Shown here: one piece after another, positions 1 to 12,047 of the stretch
How positions within the stretch are numbered: position 1 is the stretch's first letter
How the letters are laid out: each line of letters begins with the position of its first letter
DNA from: Streptomyces leeuwenhoekii
Lineage (GTDB): Bacteria > Actinomycetota > Actinomycetes > Streptomycetales > Streptomycetaceae
DNA length: 64,000 bases
Direction of reading: 5' to 3'
Assembly: GCF_001013905.1 (NCBI RefSeq)
Contig: NZ_LN831790.1
Coordinates: 1,984,001 to 2,048,000, forward strand
Made by a program: the position numbers and the translations under genes
The notes under the pieces: model-generated
Seen by the model: the letters and a program-made list of their open reading frames with translations, nothing else
Told to the model about the DNA's origin: nothing
The model's database searches: none

Positions 1-3229
<3,229 letters not shown>

Positions 3230-3284
3230 TCAGGACAGAAGGCCAGGCGGGGCACACAATCGCCACCCTTTGCGCACAACTTGC

Positions 3285-3313
3285 TTGACCCGACCTGTAA
3301 CCACCGGTAACTT
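3285..3313 (+). promoter_or_regulatory. Predicted sigma-70-type promoter for the DUF6230-DUF6114 operon
   Basis: TTGACC (3285-3290) and TAACTT (3308-3313) are separated by 17 bp, close to the HrdB consensus. The stretch is also notable for three GTAAC words (about 3296, 3307 and 3333) within 45 bp, which could be an operator. It lies about 140 bp upstream of the start codon. Confidence 0.45.
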
Positions 3314-3455
3314 CCCGGTTAGCTACTGGTGCGTAACGTGAAATCCCCTCGCGACCGCCGGGAGTCGTGAGGGCGCGTACGCCCATCCGCTGTCCGCGCC
3401 AGGACACCGTGCCACGGAAGCCCGACCCGCATCCTCTATGCCTCAGGGAGCAGAC

Positions 3456-4121
3456 ATGGCCTCGTCCTCGGACGTCACCCCGTCCGCCGGCAACACCCCC
3501 GACAGCCCCGACACCGGCCCGGCCGGACGCGGCCGGGTCAGGCTGCGCCGCGCGGCGGTGATGGCCGTCCCGGCCGCCGCCGTCACGGCGGGCCTGGCGA
3601 TCCTCACCGCCCAGGGTGCGCTGGGCGTGCAGTTCGCGATCTCCGGCATGCCCTTCACCGTCACCGCCACCGAGCTCAAGGGCACCGGGTTCGCCCAGTT
3701 CGGCGGGCTCGACAACATGGCCGAGGGCAGCCCGAACGCCGGGGAGACCGGCGGGCAGGTGCTGGTGGTCACCTCCGTGATCAAGGAAGCGACCCTCAGC
3801 AAGCTGTGCCAGAGCGTCGACCTGGGCGGCACCAACCTGCTCATCACCGCGGGCAGCGGCAGCAAGAAGGTCTCCGCCAGCGACCTGACCACCGACTCGA
3901 CCGACCTGTCGGGCGACGCGGCCTTCGACAACATCGAGATCGGCAACGACGCCAGCACGCTGGACAAGGCCGGGCCCAAGGGCCGTGGCCCGATCGGCGT
4001 GTTCAGCCAGCAGGCCGACACCGTGCGCATCGCCAATCTGCGGCAGACCAACTACGCCACCACGGCCGGGGTGTTCAAGCTGCCGGGGCTGAAGCTGCGC
4101 TTCAGTGACTCGGGGTGCTGA
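3456..4121 (+). CDS. DUF6230 family protein
   Basis: A 221-residue protein of the Streptomyces-specific DUF6230 family, of unknown function. After a short charged, Pro/Thr-rich N-terminus it has one hydrophobic segment (about residues 30-52) that could be a membrane anchor or uncleaved signal. A likely extracytoplasmic domain with two cysteines follows. ATG at 3456 is preceded by AGGGAG and is better than ATG at 3438. The stop codon overlaps the start of the DUF6114 gene by one base (TGATG), so the two are translationally coupled. This pair is a recurring unit in Streptomyces genomes and probably acts as one surface-associated module; that role is inference. Confidence 0.82.
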   Translation: MASSSDVTPSAGNTPDSPDTGPAGRGRVRLRRAAVMAVPAAAVTAGLAILTAQGALGVQFAISGMPFTVTATELKGTGFAQFGGLDNMAEGSPNAGETGGQVLVVTSVIKEATLSKLCQSVDLGGTNLLITAGSGSKKVSASDLTTDSTDLSGDAAFDNIEIGNDASTLDKAGPKGRGPIGVFSQQADTVRIANLRQTNYATTAGVFKLPGLKLRFSDSGC

Positions 4122-4579
4122 TGGCCGACAAGCCGCGTACGGGCTTCCGGTCCGCCTTCCGCCGGTGGCGGGCCCGCCGTCCGTTCTGGGGCGGGCTGCT
4201 GCTCACCCTCGGCGGAGCGGAGATCCTGCTGACGATGAAGGCGTCGCTGAAGGTGGTCCTGCACATCGGGATGCAGGGTGTGGCCGGCTATCTGCTCCCC
4301 GGCCTGATGGTGCTGTGCGGCCTGCTGGCCCTCTTCAACCCGGCGCAGCGCCTGTTCTACTCGATCACCGGTGTGCTGGTCTCGCTGGGCACCTGGCTCA
4401 CCTCGAACCTCGGCGGCTTCGTCGTCGGGCTGCTCCTCGGATGTGTCGGAAGCTGCCTGGTCTTCGGGTGGCTGCCGGACCAGGAGCCGCGCCGCCGGCG
4501 GCGCCGGGGCAAGCGGGCCGGGACGGATCCGGCCGCGGGGACGCTGCCGCTGGGCGGGCGGGCCGGCGGCACCGCGTGA
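4121..4579 (+). CDS. DUF6114 family small membrane protein
   Basis: A 152-residue integral membrane protein with about four hydrophobic segments, including stretches around GGLLLTLGGAEILL, GYLLPGLMVLCGLLALF and GGFVVGLLLGCVGSCLVFGW. It ends in a basic, Arg-rich cytoplasmic tail. ATG at 4121 shares a base with the stop codon of the upstream DUF6230 gene. A GTG at 4115 would add only two codons. The coupling implies that the two products work together, perhaps as a membrane partner and an anchored surface protein. No biochemical function is known to me. Confidence 0.82.
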   Translation: MADKPRTGFRSAFRRWRARRPFWGGLLLTLGGAEILLTMKASLKVVLHIGMQGVAGYLLPGLMVLCGLLALFNPAQRLFYSITGVLVSLGTWLTSNLGGFVVGLLLGCVGSCLVFGWLPDQEPRRRRRRGKRAGTDPAAGTLPLGGRAGGTA

Positions 4580-4597
4580 GTCCGCCCACGGCCGCCC

Positions 4598-4639
4598 GCC
4601 GCCCGCCCGGCCCCTTCCGGGGCGGTCCGGGCGGGCGGC
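4598..4639. terminator. GC-rich hairpin between convergent genes
   Basis: GCCGCCCGCCCGG (4598-4610) pairs with CCGGGCGGGCGGC (4627-4639). An inner CCCC/GGGG pair and a four-base bulge lie between. It sits between the ends of the DUF6114 gene and the facing binding-protein gene and could terminate both. Confidence 0.65.
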
Positions 4640-4660
4640 GCCGGCGGGCGGGGCCGGGCC

Positions 4661-5617
4661 TCAGACGAGGCCCTGCGACCTCAGCCACTCCTTGGCCACG
4701 TCCAGCGGGTCCTTCTTCTCGGTCTGGACCTGTGCGTCCAGGTCGCGCAGCGTGGCCGTGTCCAGCTTGCGGGAGACGGCGTCGAGGGCCTCGGCCCCTT
4801 CCCGCGGCAGGCTGCCCTCGCGGACCAGCGGCTGCACGTTCTGGAAGCCGAAGAGATTCTCCGGGTCCTTCAGGACGACGAGCTTCTCCTTGGTGATGGC
4901 CGGGTCGGTGGTGAAGACGTCCGCGGCCTGCACGGTGTTCTTCCGCAGGGCCGCGAGGGTCAGCGGCCCGCCCGCGTCCAGCGCCTTGAACGACTTGAAC
5001 TCCACGCCGTACACCGTCTTCAGGCCCTTCAGCCCCTGGTGGCGGGTCTGAAACTCCGGAGAGCCGCCGATCACCAGGTCGCCGGCGATGTCCCGGAGGT
5101 CGCCGATGGAGGACCGGGCGGTGAGCCCGTGCTTCTTCGCGGTGGCCGCGTTGACGGTGACGGAGTCCTTGTTCTGCGCGGGCGACGGCTCCAGCAGCGT
5201 CAGTTTCGCGTCGAGCTTCGCCTCGATGGCCTTGGTCGTCTCCTCGACCGTCTTCGGCGCGGCCTCGGCGTCCAGATAGGCCAGCAGCGCCCCGTTGTAC
5301 TCCGGCAGCACGGTGACGGAGCCGTTCTTCATCAGGCCGTACGTCGTCTCGCGGCTGCCGATGTTGTGCTTGTACTCGACCTTGATGCCCTTGGCCTTGA
5401 GGGCCTCGCCGTAGATGTCGGCGAGCAGCGTGCTCTCGGCGAAGTTGTTCGAGCCGACGACGACGGTCCCGGCCTCCGCCTCCTCCCCCGCCAGCGGATC
5501 GTCGGAGGTGCCGCCGGACGAACAGCCCGCGAGCAGTGCCGCGACGGCGGCGAGCGCGGCGGCCGCCGCACCGGTGTGCCTCGTTGTGGATCTGCTGCTC
5601 TTCGCGGTAGACGTCAT
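4661..5617 (-). CDS. Glycine betaine/osmoprotectant ABC transporter substrate-binding lipoprotein
   Basis: A 318-residue OpuAC/OsmF-type solute-binding protein. From the start at 5617 it has a lipoprotein signal with lipobox LLAGC (lipidated Cys32). The binding domain begins 'TVVVGSNNFAESTLL', the hallmark of quaternary-amine binding proteins. It captures glycine betaine, choline or related compounds outside the membrane and passes them to the permease pair encoded upstream. It is the last gene of a four-gene minus-strand operon (ATPase, permease, permease, binding protein), 107 bp after the second permease. An upstream start at 5668 would put extra residues in front of the signal peptide and is disfavoured. 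The exact ligand is not determined by sequence. Confidence 0.9.
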   Translation of the reverse strand: MTSTAKSSRSTTRHTGAAAAALAAVAALLAGCSSGGTSDDPLAGEEAEAGTVVVGSNNFAESTLLADIYGEALKAKGIKVEYKHNIGSRETTYGLMKNGSVTVLPEYNGALLAYLDAEAAPKTVEETTKAIEAKLDAKLTLLEPSPAQNKDSVTVNAATAKKHGLTARSSIGDLRDIAGDLVIGGSPEFQTRHQGLKGLKTVYGVEFKSFKALDAGGPLTLAALRKNTVQAADVFTTDPAITKEKLVVLKDPENLFGFQNVQPLVREGSLPREGAEALDAVSRKLDTATLRDLDAQVQTEKKDPLDVAKEWLRSQGLV

Positions 5618-5724
5618 CCACCGATCCAATCCAGCCCCCCGCCGGTCAGTCAACACCGGCCGGGTCACTTCTCACCCGGCGAGACGGCCGGTCGCGCGGT
5701 ACCAGCACGCACTCTGACGAACCG

Positions 5725-6390
5725 TCAGAGCCTGCGCACTCCCGGCGACACCAGCAGCCGCCCCGCCGCCCAGAACGCCGCGAGGGTGACCAGCGCCAGC
5801 ACCGCCACCAGGGTGGCGCCGCCGACCACCTTCTCGTAGTCGCGCTGGTAGAGCCCGTCGACGATGTACCGCCCCAGTCCGCCGAGGCTGACGTAGGCGG
5901 CGATGGTGGCGGTGGAGACGATCTGGACGGCCGCCGAGCGCAGGCCGCTGAGGATCAGCGGCAGCGCCACCGGCATCTCCACCTGGAACAGGATCCGCGT
6001 CTCGCGCATGCCCATCCCCCGGGCGGCGTCCACCGGGGACGGATCGACGGAGCGCACGGCCTCGTAGGTGGTCACCAGGATCGGCGGGACGGCGAGGACG
6101 ACCAGCGGGATCATCACGGGCACCAGGCCGATGCCGAGCAGGACGGCCATCAGGACCAGCAGTCCGAAGCTGGGCAGCGCGCGGGCGGCGGTGGCCAGGA
6201 AGGCGAGGGCGTTGCCGCCGCGGCCGGTGTGCCCGGTCACCAGGCCGACGGGCAGCCCGATCGCCGCGGCCAGGGCCAGCGCCAGCAGCGAGTACTGCAC
6301 ATGCTCCAGCAGGCGGTGCGGGATGCCGTCGTAACCGTGCCAGTGGGCGCTGTCGCCGAAGAAGGCGCTGACGAAGCCGAGCACGTTCAC
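5725..6390 (-). CDS. Osmoprotectant ABC transporter permease (second)
   Basis: A 221-residue BPD_transp_1 permease with about six membrane segments. The EAA-like coupling loop is seen around 'DAARGMGMRETRILFQVEMPVALPLI', cut here for length. It begins with GTG at 6390, which overlaps the stop of the first permease by 4 bp (GTGA). Extending the frame further upstream gives a Pro/Ala-rich tail encoded inside the neighbouring gene and is unlikely. It forms the membrane channel of the OpuC-type importer together with the first permease. Confidence 0.9.
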   Translation of the reverse strand: MNVLGFVSAFFGDSAHWHGYDGIPHRLLEHVQYSLLALALAAAIGLPVGLVTGHTGRGGNALAFLATAARALPSFGLLVLMAVLLGIGLVPVMIPLVVLAVPPILVTTYEAVRSVDPSPVDAARGMGMRETRILFQVEMPVALPLILSGLRSAAVQIVSTATIAAYVSLGGLGRYIVDGLYQRDYEKVVGGATLVAVLALVTLAAFWAAGRLLVSPGVRRL

Positions 6391-7103
6391 CGGGTCGCCT
6401 CCCTCGGCCGGGCCGGCTTCCGCCCGGCCGCCGGCCTCGGCCGCCGGCGGGCGGGGGACGGCATCCAGGGAGTCAGCAGGACGCGCGCCAGGACCAGCAG
6501 GGCATCGCACAGGATCGCCAGGACGGCGGTGGTGAGCACGGAGTTCACCGCCAGCACCGGCCGGTCGTACTTCTGCGCCGCCGCGAGCAGGTTGCCGAGG
6601 GCGCCCTGGTTGCCGATCAGGGCGCCGACGCTGACCAGGGAGATGCTCGACACCGTGGCCACCCGCAGCCCGGCGACGATCGCGGGCACGGCGATCGGCA
6701 ACTGCACCTGGAGATAGCGCCGTACGGGGCCGAAGCCCATGGCGGTGGCGGCGGCCAGCGTCTCCTCGGGCACCGACCGCACCCCGTCGACGATCGCCGG
6801 GACGAGCACCACCAGGCTGTAGACGGCGAGCGGGATCATCACCGTCAGCTCGGTCTGGCCGGTGTAGTCGATGAGGACGACGAAGAAGGCCAGCGAGGGG
6901 ATCGCGTACAGCACGGTCGTCACCGCCAGCACCGGCGGGTAGAGCCGGCGCAGCCGTACGCAGAGCTGGGCGAGGGGCAGGGCGAGCAGCAGCCCGGCCA
7001 GGACCGGCAGGAGGGCCTCGCGCAGATGCAGCCCGATCAGGCCGGGGTAGCTGTGCTGGAGGTCGCTGGGAATGTCGAAGAAGCCGTCGAGCACGCCGTT
7101 CAC
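6387..7103 (-). CDS. Osmoprotectant ABC transporter permease (first)
   Basis: A 238-residue BPD_transp_1 family permease with about six membrane segments and the EAA-like loop 'AATAMGFGPVRRYLQVQLP'. It starts at GTG 7103, sharing GTGA with the stop of the ATPase gene, and its own stop overlaps the next permease start by 4 bp. The first three genes of the operon are therefore tightly coupled, as expected for subunits made in fixed ratio. Its Arg/Pro-rich C-terminal tail (about 25 residues) is longer than usual. Confidence 0.9.
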   Translation of the reverse strand: MNGVLDGFFDIPSDLQHSYPGLIGLHLREALLPVLAGLLLALPLAQLCVRLRRLYPPVLAVTTVLYAIPSLAFFVVLIDYTGQTELTVMIPLAVYSLVVLVPAIVDGVRSVPEETLAAATAMGFGPVRRYLQVQLPIAVPAIVAGLRVATVSSISLVSVGALIGNQGALGNLLAAAQKYDRPVLAVNSVLTTAVLAILCDALLVLARVLLTPWMPSPARRRPRPAAGRKPARPREATR

Positions 7104-8227
7104 CCGGCGACCTCGCTGCCCGCGCGTTCCCCGGCGTGGGCGCCGCGGATCGCCTCGCCTATCGTCTGCTGGGAGACCACTCCCGTCACCCGGCCGCCGG
7201 AGTCCACGGCGACCGCCCAGCCGGTCGGCGACAGCACGGCGCAGTCCAGGGCGGCCCGCAGCGAGTCGGTGCCGGGCACGAAGGGCCGCCCGTACGGCAG
7301 CAGCCGCCCGGGGCCGGCGTCCCCCGCGGTCAGGTCCTGCGGCCGGCTCCAGCCGAGGGGCCGGCCCTGGGCGTCGGTGACGAGCAGGTAGGGGGCGTCG
7401 GACCTGCCGATCCGTTCGGCGGTGGCGCCGGCCGGCACGACCGGGTCGGTGGTCAGTTCCAGACCGGCGGAGGAGAAGAAGGACAGCCGCCGGATGCCGC
7501 GGTCGGCGCCGAGGAAGTCCTCGACGAAGGAGTCGGCCGGATCGGACAGCAGCTCGGCGGGCGGCGCGAACTGGGCGAGCCGGCCGCCGGTGCGCAGCAC
7601 GGCGACCCTGGTGCCGAGTTTGATCGCCTCGTCGATGTCGTGCGTGACGAAGACGATGGTCTTGCCCAGCTCGTCCTGGATGCGCAGGAGTTCGTCCTGC
7701 AGCCCCTTGCGCACCACGGGGTCGACGGCCGAGAACGGCTCGTCCATGAGGAGCACCGGCGGGTCCGCCGCCAGCGCCCGCGCCACGCCGACGCGCTGCT
7801 GCTGGCCGCCGGAGAGCTGGTAGGGGTAGCGCCCGGCGAGCGCGGCGTCGAGTCCGACGCGTTCCATCAGCTCCGCCGCCCGCGCCCGGGCCCTGGCCTT
7901 GCCCCAGCCGAGCATGCGGGGCACGGTGGCGATGTTGTCGAGGATCGTGCGGTGCTGGAAGAGCCCGGCGTTCTGGATGACGTATCCCATGGACCGGCGC
8001 AGTGCGGTGACCGGCTGCCGCCGGATGTCCGCGCCGCCGAGGAGGATGGTGCCCTCGGTGGGCTCCACCATTCTGTTGATCATCCGCAGGGTCGTGGTCT
8101 TGCCGCAGCCGGACGGTCCGACGAGGACGGTGATCGCACGGTCGGGTATCTCCAGGGAGAGCCGGTCGACCGCCACCGTGCCGTCCGGGTAGCGCTTGGT
8201 GACTTCCTCGATCCGTATCAACGCCAA
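7100..8227 (-). CDS. Osmoprotectant ABC transporter ATP-binding protein (OpuCA/ProV-like)
   Basis: A 375-residue ATPase that powers quaternary-amine uptake. It shows Walker A GPSGCGKT (37-44), a Q-loop around YVIQN, signature LSGGQQQR (138-145), Walker B VLLMDE (158-163) and the switch His in FVTHD. After the ATPase core comes a C-terminal region of about 120 residues with CBS-like features ('LDCAVLSPTGWAVAVDSGGRVTGVV', shortened here in reading). In OpuCA-type proteins the CBS pair senses ionic strength or a nucleotide. It is the first gene of the operon. The start at 8227 gives the usual MxLIRIEEVTKRYPDG N-terminus. Confidence 0.92.
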   Translation of the reverse strand: MALIRIEEVTKRYPDGTVAVDRLSLEIPDRAITVLVGPSGCGKTTTLRMINRMVEPTEGTILLGGADIRRQPVTALRRSMGYVIQNAGLFQHRTILDNIATVPRMLGWGKARARARAAELMERVGLDAALAGRYPYQLSGGQQQRVGVARALAADPPVLLMDEPFSAVDPVVRKGLQDELLRIQDELGKTIVFVTHDIDEAIKLGTRVAVLRTGGRLAQFAPPAELLSDPADSFVEDFLGADRGIRRLSFFSSAGLELTTDPVVPAGATAERIGRSDAPYLLVTDAQGRPLGWSRPQDLTAGDAGPGRLLPYGRPFVPGTDSLRAALDCAVLSPTGWAVAVDSGGRVTGVVSQQTIGEAIRGAHAGERAGSEVAG

Positions 8228-8330
8228 GTACCCCTCGGGTGGCTCGGGGCCCGCGCTCCCGGCCGGCGTCGGCGGGCCATTGGGGGCAGAGTGTAGACGC
8301 CGTGCCCGGCAGCCCCCTGTACAACGGCAC

Positions 8331-8357
8331 GGCCCCCGCCGGGCGGGGGCGGGGGCC
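8331..8357 (-). terminator. GC-rich hairpin after msrB
   Basis: GGCCCCCGCC (8331-8340) can pair with GGCGGGGGCC (8348-8357) across a 7-base loop. It lies between the msrB stop and the ATPase gene start on the minus strand and would end the murC-msrB transcript. Confidence 0.5.
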
Positions 8358-8399
8358 TACGGGCGGGCGCGGCGACGCGTCGGGGGCGCCGATCCGGGA

Positions 8400-8807
8400 T
8401 CAGCCCTCTTCCGGTGCCAGCCGCAGGGCGATGCTGTTGATGCAGTACCGCTGGTCGGTCGGGGTCGGGTAGCCCTCGCCCTCGAAGACGTGCCCGAGGT
8501 GCGATCCGCACCGGGCGCACCGCACCTCGGTGCGCACCATGCCGTGGGAGCGGTCCTCGACCAGCTCCACCGCGTCGGTGTCCTTCGGGTCGTAGAAGGA
8601 CGGCCACCCGCAGTGGGAGGCGAACTTGGTGTCCGAGGTGAACAGCTCCGCGCCGCAGGCCCGGCAGGAGTAGACGCCCTTGGTCCTGGTGTCGGTGTAC
8701 TCACCGGTGAAGGCGGGCTCCGTGGCCGCCTGGCGCAGCACCGCGTACTCGGCCGGGGACAGCTCCGCGCGCCACTGCTCGTCCGGCTTCTCGACGTCGT
8801 ACGGCAC
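8400..8807 (-). CDS. msrB: Peptide-methionine (R)-S-oxide reductase MsrB
   Basis: A 135-residue cytoplasmic repair enzyme that reduces the R epimer of methionine sulfoxide in proteins, using thioredoxin. The zinc site is complete: C48/C51 and C97/C100. The catalytic cysteine is C122 in RYCINS, and C66 in HCGWPSF is a possible resolving residue. The GTG start at 8807 has AGGAA upstream. The gene follows murC after only 14 bp and is likely co-transcribed with it. Length is normal for a single-domain MsrB. Confidence 0.95.
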   Translation of the reverse strand: MPYDVEKPDEQWRAELSPAEYAVLRQAATEPAFTGEYTDTRTKGVYSCRACGAELFTSDTKFASHCGWPSFYDPKDTDAVELVEDRSHGMVRTEVRCARCGSHLGHVFEGEGYPTPTDQRYCINSIALRLAPEEG

Positions 8808-8821
8808 GATTCCTCAGCCCC

Positions 8822-10210
8822 TCACTTCGACAGACGGTCCAGGATGCGCGGACCGAGGTCCGTGACATCGCCCGCGCCCATGGTGAGAACGAGATCACCG
8901 GGCTTGGCCATTCCCGCGATCACCTCGGGCACCTCCGCCTTGTCGTGCAGCGGCGTGACGTCGGCGCCGGCCGACCGGGCCGCCTCGATGATCAGGTCGC
9001 TGGTGACACCGGGGATCGGGTCCTCGCGGGCCGGGTAGATGTCGAGGACGACCGAGGCGTCCGCCAGGGCCAGCGCCTGGCCCATCTCCTTGCCGAGCTC
9101 CTGCGTGCGGGAGAACAGGTGGGGCTGGAAGACGACCAGGATGCGGGCGTCGCCGACGGCGCCGCGCATCGCCTCCAGGTCCGCCGTCATCTCCGTCGGG
9201 TGGTGGGCGTAGGAGTCGATCACCTGGACCCCGGCCGCCTCGCCCTTGAGCTGCAGACGCCGCTTGACGCCCGTGTAGGCGGCCAGCGCGGGGGCCAGCT
9301 CCGCGGCCGGCACGCCGAGCGCCGCGCCCGCCGCCAGGGCGGCGACCGCGTTGTGCGCGTAGTGACGGCCGGGGACGGAGACGGTGAAGGTGAGCTCGGT
9401 GCCGTCCATCACCACCGTCACCTCGCTGGTGAGGCCCTGCGGCACCACGGACAGGATCCGCACGTCGGCGTCGGCCGCCTCGCCGTACGTCACCGTCCTG
9501 ACCGACCCGGCCAGCCGCCGCGTCAGCTCCCGCGCGCCCTCGTGGTCCGCCGCGATCACCAGCGTGCCACCGGGGACGATCTTCCCGGCGAACGTCTCGA
9601 AGGACTCGTAGATCTCGTCCATCGAGGCGTAGTTGGCGTGGTGGTCCAGCTCCACGTTGAGCACGATCGCGACCTCGGGCGCGTAGGTGTGGAAGCTGCG
9701 GTCGCTCTCGTCCGCCTCGGCGACGAAGATCTCGCCCTCGCCGTGCAGCGCGTTGGAGCCGGGGGCGTCCAGGTCGCCGCCGATGGCGTAGGAGGGCTTC
9801 AGGCCGAGCTCGGACAGCGCCACCGCCAGCATGGAGGTGGTCGTGGTCTTGCCGTGCGTACCGGCCACCGCGATCGGGCGCAGCCCCGTCATCAGCGCGG
9901 CCAGCGCGTCGGAGCGGTGCACGACCGGGATGCCCAGCTCGGTGGCGCGCACCAGCTCGGGGTTGTCCGGCCGGATCGCCGAGGAGACGACCACGCAGCT
10001 CGCGTCGTCGGCGAGGTGCGCGGCCGCGTGCCCGAGGTGCACGGTGGCGCCCAGCGCGCGCAGCGCCTCGGCGGTCGCGGAGTCCTTGGCGTCGCTGCCG
10101 GCCACCCGGGCGCCGCGCTGCGCGAGGATCTTCGCGATGCCCGACATCCCGGCGCCGCCGATGCCGATGAAGTGCGGTCGGTCCATGGCGGTAGGAAGGC
10201 CGGGTGCCAT
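8822..10210 (-). CDS. murC: UDP-N-acetylmuramate--L-alanine ligase
   Basis: A 462-residue Mur ligase that adds L-Ala to UDP-MurNAc in the cytoplasm, the first step of the peptidoglycan stem peptide. The N-terminal Rossmann-like motif IGIGGAGMSG is followed by the ATP-binding loop GTHGKTTTT (117-125). Downstream are the ligase motifs EADESD and LDHHANY and the C-terminal 'YAHHPTE' segment. ATG at 10210 has GGGGAGAA upstream; the much longer frame upstream is a shadow. It is encoded away from the dcw cluster, as in other streptomycetes, and precedes msrB. Confidence 0.96.
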   Translation of the reverse strand: MAPGLPTAMDRPHFIGIGGAGMSGIAKILAQRGARVAGSDAKDSATAEALRALGATVHLGHAAAHLADDASCVVVSSAIRPDNPELVRATELGIPVVHRSDALAALMTGLRPIAVAGTHGKTTTTSMLAVALSELGLKPSYAIGGDLDAPGSNALHGEGEIFVAEADESDRSFHTYAPEVAIVLNVELDHHANYASMDEIYESFETFAGKIVPGGTLVIAADHEGARELTRRLAGSVRTVTYGEAADADVRILSVVPQGLTSEVTVVMDGTELTFTVSVPGRHYAHNAVAALAAGAALGVPAAELAPALAAYTGVKRRLQLKGEAAGVQVIDSYAHHPTEMTADLEAMRGAVGDARILVVFQPHLFSRTQELGKEMGQALALADASVVLDIYPAREDPIPGVTSDLIIEAARSAGADVTPLHDKAEVPEVIAGMAKPGDLVLTMGAGDVTDLGPRILDRLSK

Positions 10211-10335
10211 GCGCGTTTCTCCCCAGTGGTGCGAGTGGTACGACAGGTGGTGCGTCAGGCCGTGCCGGGGGCGGTACGGCGGCCCGCGCCGTGCGGCGGC
10301 GGAGCGCGCTCCCGGCGCGGGAGCGCGGCCCAAGC

Positions 10336-10809
10336 CTATGCCTTGCTGTGGGAGAACAGCTTCAGCACCGGTACGCCGACCTTGTGCCGGGCCCGGGAGG
10401 CCCAGTCGCGGTGGAAGAACTCCTCCACGTAGTGCGGGTCGGTCAGGACGATCACCTCGTCGGCGCGGACCTCCTCGACCAGGGACTTCAGCTCGTCCAG
10501 CGGGTGGTCCTCGATCAGGCGGCCCTCGGCCTCGCTGCCCGCCGAGCGCAGGGCGGTCAAGGACACCTCCAGGGCCCGCTGCCCCATGGTCAGCGCCTCC
10601 TCGCCCTCGGGCGTCTCGCCCTCGCGGACGGCCTCGTCGAGCTCGCCGAGGGCGATGTCGTCGATGGCCCGCAGCAGCCGGTCGGCCTGCTCTCCGCGCG
10701 GCTGGAGCAGCACATGGAAGGAGACCGGTTCGTCGCCGTGCAAGGTGGTGACGAACTCCACGTCGGCGGACGTCAGGGCCTTCTCGATCATCAAAACGCT
10801 TGTGAACAC
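10336..10809 (-). CDS. Conserved actinobacterial protein (USP-like fold), function unknown
   Basis: A 157-residue protein conserved upstream of murC in streptomycetes, sometimes labelled indole-3-glycerol phosphate synthase without support. Its C-terminal half (EVIVLTDPHYVEEFFHRDWASRAR region) looks like a nucleotide-binding alpha/beta domain such as a universal-stress fold. None of the TIM-barrel motifs of TrpC is visible. The chosen GTG start at 10809 has AAGGGG six bases upstream; a longer start at 10896 has an unlikely N-terminus. It is separated from murC by 125 bp. Confidence 0.75.
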   Translation of the reverse strand: MFTSVLMIEKALTSADVEFVTTLHGDEPVSFHVLLQPRGEQADRLLRAIDDIALGELDEAVREGETPEGEEALTMGQRALEVSLTALRSAGSEAEGRLIEDHPLDELKSLVEEVRADEVIVLTDPHYVEEFFHRDWASRARHKVGVPVLKLFSHSKA

Positions 10810-11057
10810 CAGGCGCCCCTTTTCCTCGAGGGCCCGCGGGCCCGCCCGCAGGACCGTGGCGGGCCCTGCGGAAACCATCCTGCCCCGTGACCGCACGGGT
10901 ACTGCCGGAGTCAGTGTGCCCTCCGGAGACTAAACGGAACGGAAGATTCCGCTGATTACCTGACCGGCGGCGGTACGGATCGAACACCCGCCCGGGGGAC
11001 CCGGACGGACACCTCGGACGCATCCCGGCCATTCCGTCCGACACCGGCCACCCCGGC

Positions 11058-11864
11058 TCAGACCCGCCGGTACCGACTGAAGAGGAAACCTTCCTCCTCC
11101 AGCAGGGACACCAGTTCGAAGCGGTGCGGCACCGCCACCGACGGCCCCCCGGCGATGCGCTGCGCGTCGCCCGCGGTCAGCATCGGGGAGACGGTCAGGC
11201 ACAGCTCGTCCAGGACGCCCGCCGCGGTGAGCTGGCCCAGCAGCCGGGGGCCGCCCTCGGTCAGCAGCCGGGTGTGGCCGAGCTCCGCCAGGGCCCGGAC
11301 CGCCCGGGCGGGGTCCACCCCGGCGCCCTCCCCGGCGATCACCACCCGGGCGCCCGCCTTCCGAGCGGCGGCGATCCGGTCCGGGGCCGCCGCGGCGCCC
11401 GTCAGGATCAGCGTGGGCGCCAGGGGGGAGGTGAACAGCGGCAGCGAGAAGTCCAGCTCCAGACCGGCGCTGACCACCGCGATCGCGGGCGCCGGGCCCT
11501 GCCCGGCCGCCTCCCGCAGCGCGGCGAACTCGGCCCGCGCGCGTGCCGGGCGGTACCCCTCCCGCCGCACCGTCTCCGCGCCGACGACCACCACGTCCGC
11601 CAGCGCCCGCAGCGTGCCGAAGATCCGCATGTCGGCCGCGCTGGAGATGGGCTGGGAACGGCCGTCGTGCTGGGCCGCCCCGTCGAGCGTGGAGACCATG
11701 TTGGCCCGCAGCCACACCCCCGCCCCGCCCGCGTCCCGCTCCGGATAGGCGTAGGCGGAGGCCAGCTCGGCCAGGCTCCACTCGCGGTCGGTCCCGTCCG
11801 CACCGGGGGCGGGGCCGGAACCGGAATCTGCTGTCTGGTGGGTCACAGGGAACAGGCGTCGCAT
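11058..11864 (-). CDS. Pyrimidine reductase family protein (RibD C-terminal domain)
   Basis: A 268-residue protein with the RibD_C/dihydrofolate-reductase-like fold. 'WLRANMVSTLDGAA' near residue 50 and 'LLTEGGPRLLGQL' in the second half match the substrate and NADPH binding segments of riboflavin-pathway reductases. It lacks the RibD deaminase domain, so it is a stand-alone reductase whose substrate is uncertain. ATG at 11864 is used; an upstream ATG at 12002 would add a Gly/Pro-rich stretch. It is divergent from zapE across about 180 bp. Confidence 0.85.
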   Translation of the reverse strand: MRRLFPVTHQTADSGSGPAPGADGTDREWSLAELASAYAYPERDAGGAGVWLRANMVSTLDGAAQHDGRSQPISSAADMRIFGTLRALADVVVVGAETVRREGYRPARARAEFAALREAAGQGPAPAIAVVSAGLELDFSLPLFTSPLAPTLILTGAAAAPDRIAAARKAGARVVIAGEGAGVDPARAVRALAELGHTRLLTEGGPRLLGQLTAAGVLDELCLTVSPMLTAGDAQRIAGGPSVAVPHRFELVSLLEEEGFLFSRYRRV

Positions 11865-12047
11865 GCCGTGCAGTGTTCCACGGCACCCGGATCCCATCCC
11901 TGTCCCGCCGCCCCCGGCACCCGGCGGACCTGCGCACTCGGCGCGGCCCCGTGCCATCCAGCGGCTTCCGTTTGTGCCCGCCGCCCCCGGCGGCGCCCCC
12001 ACCCCGGCCCGGCCACGTCCGCCCGGAAGGCCCTAGCATGGGGAAGC

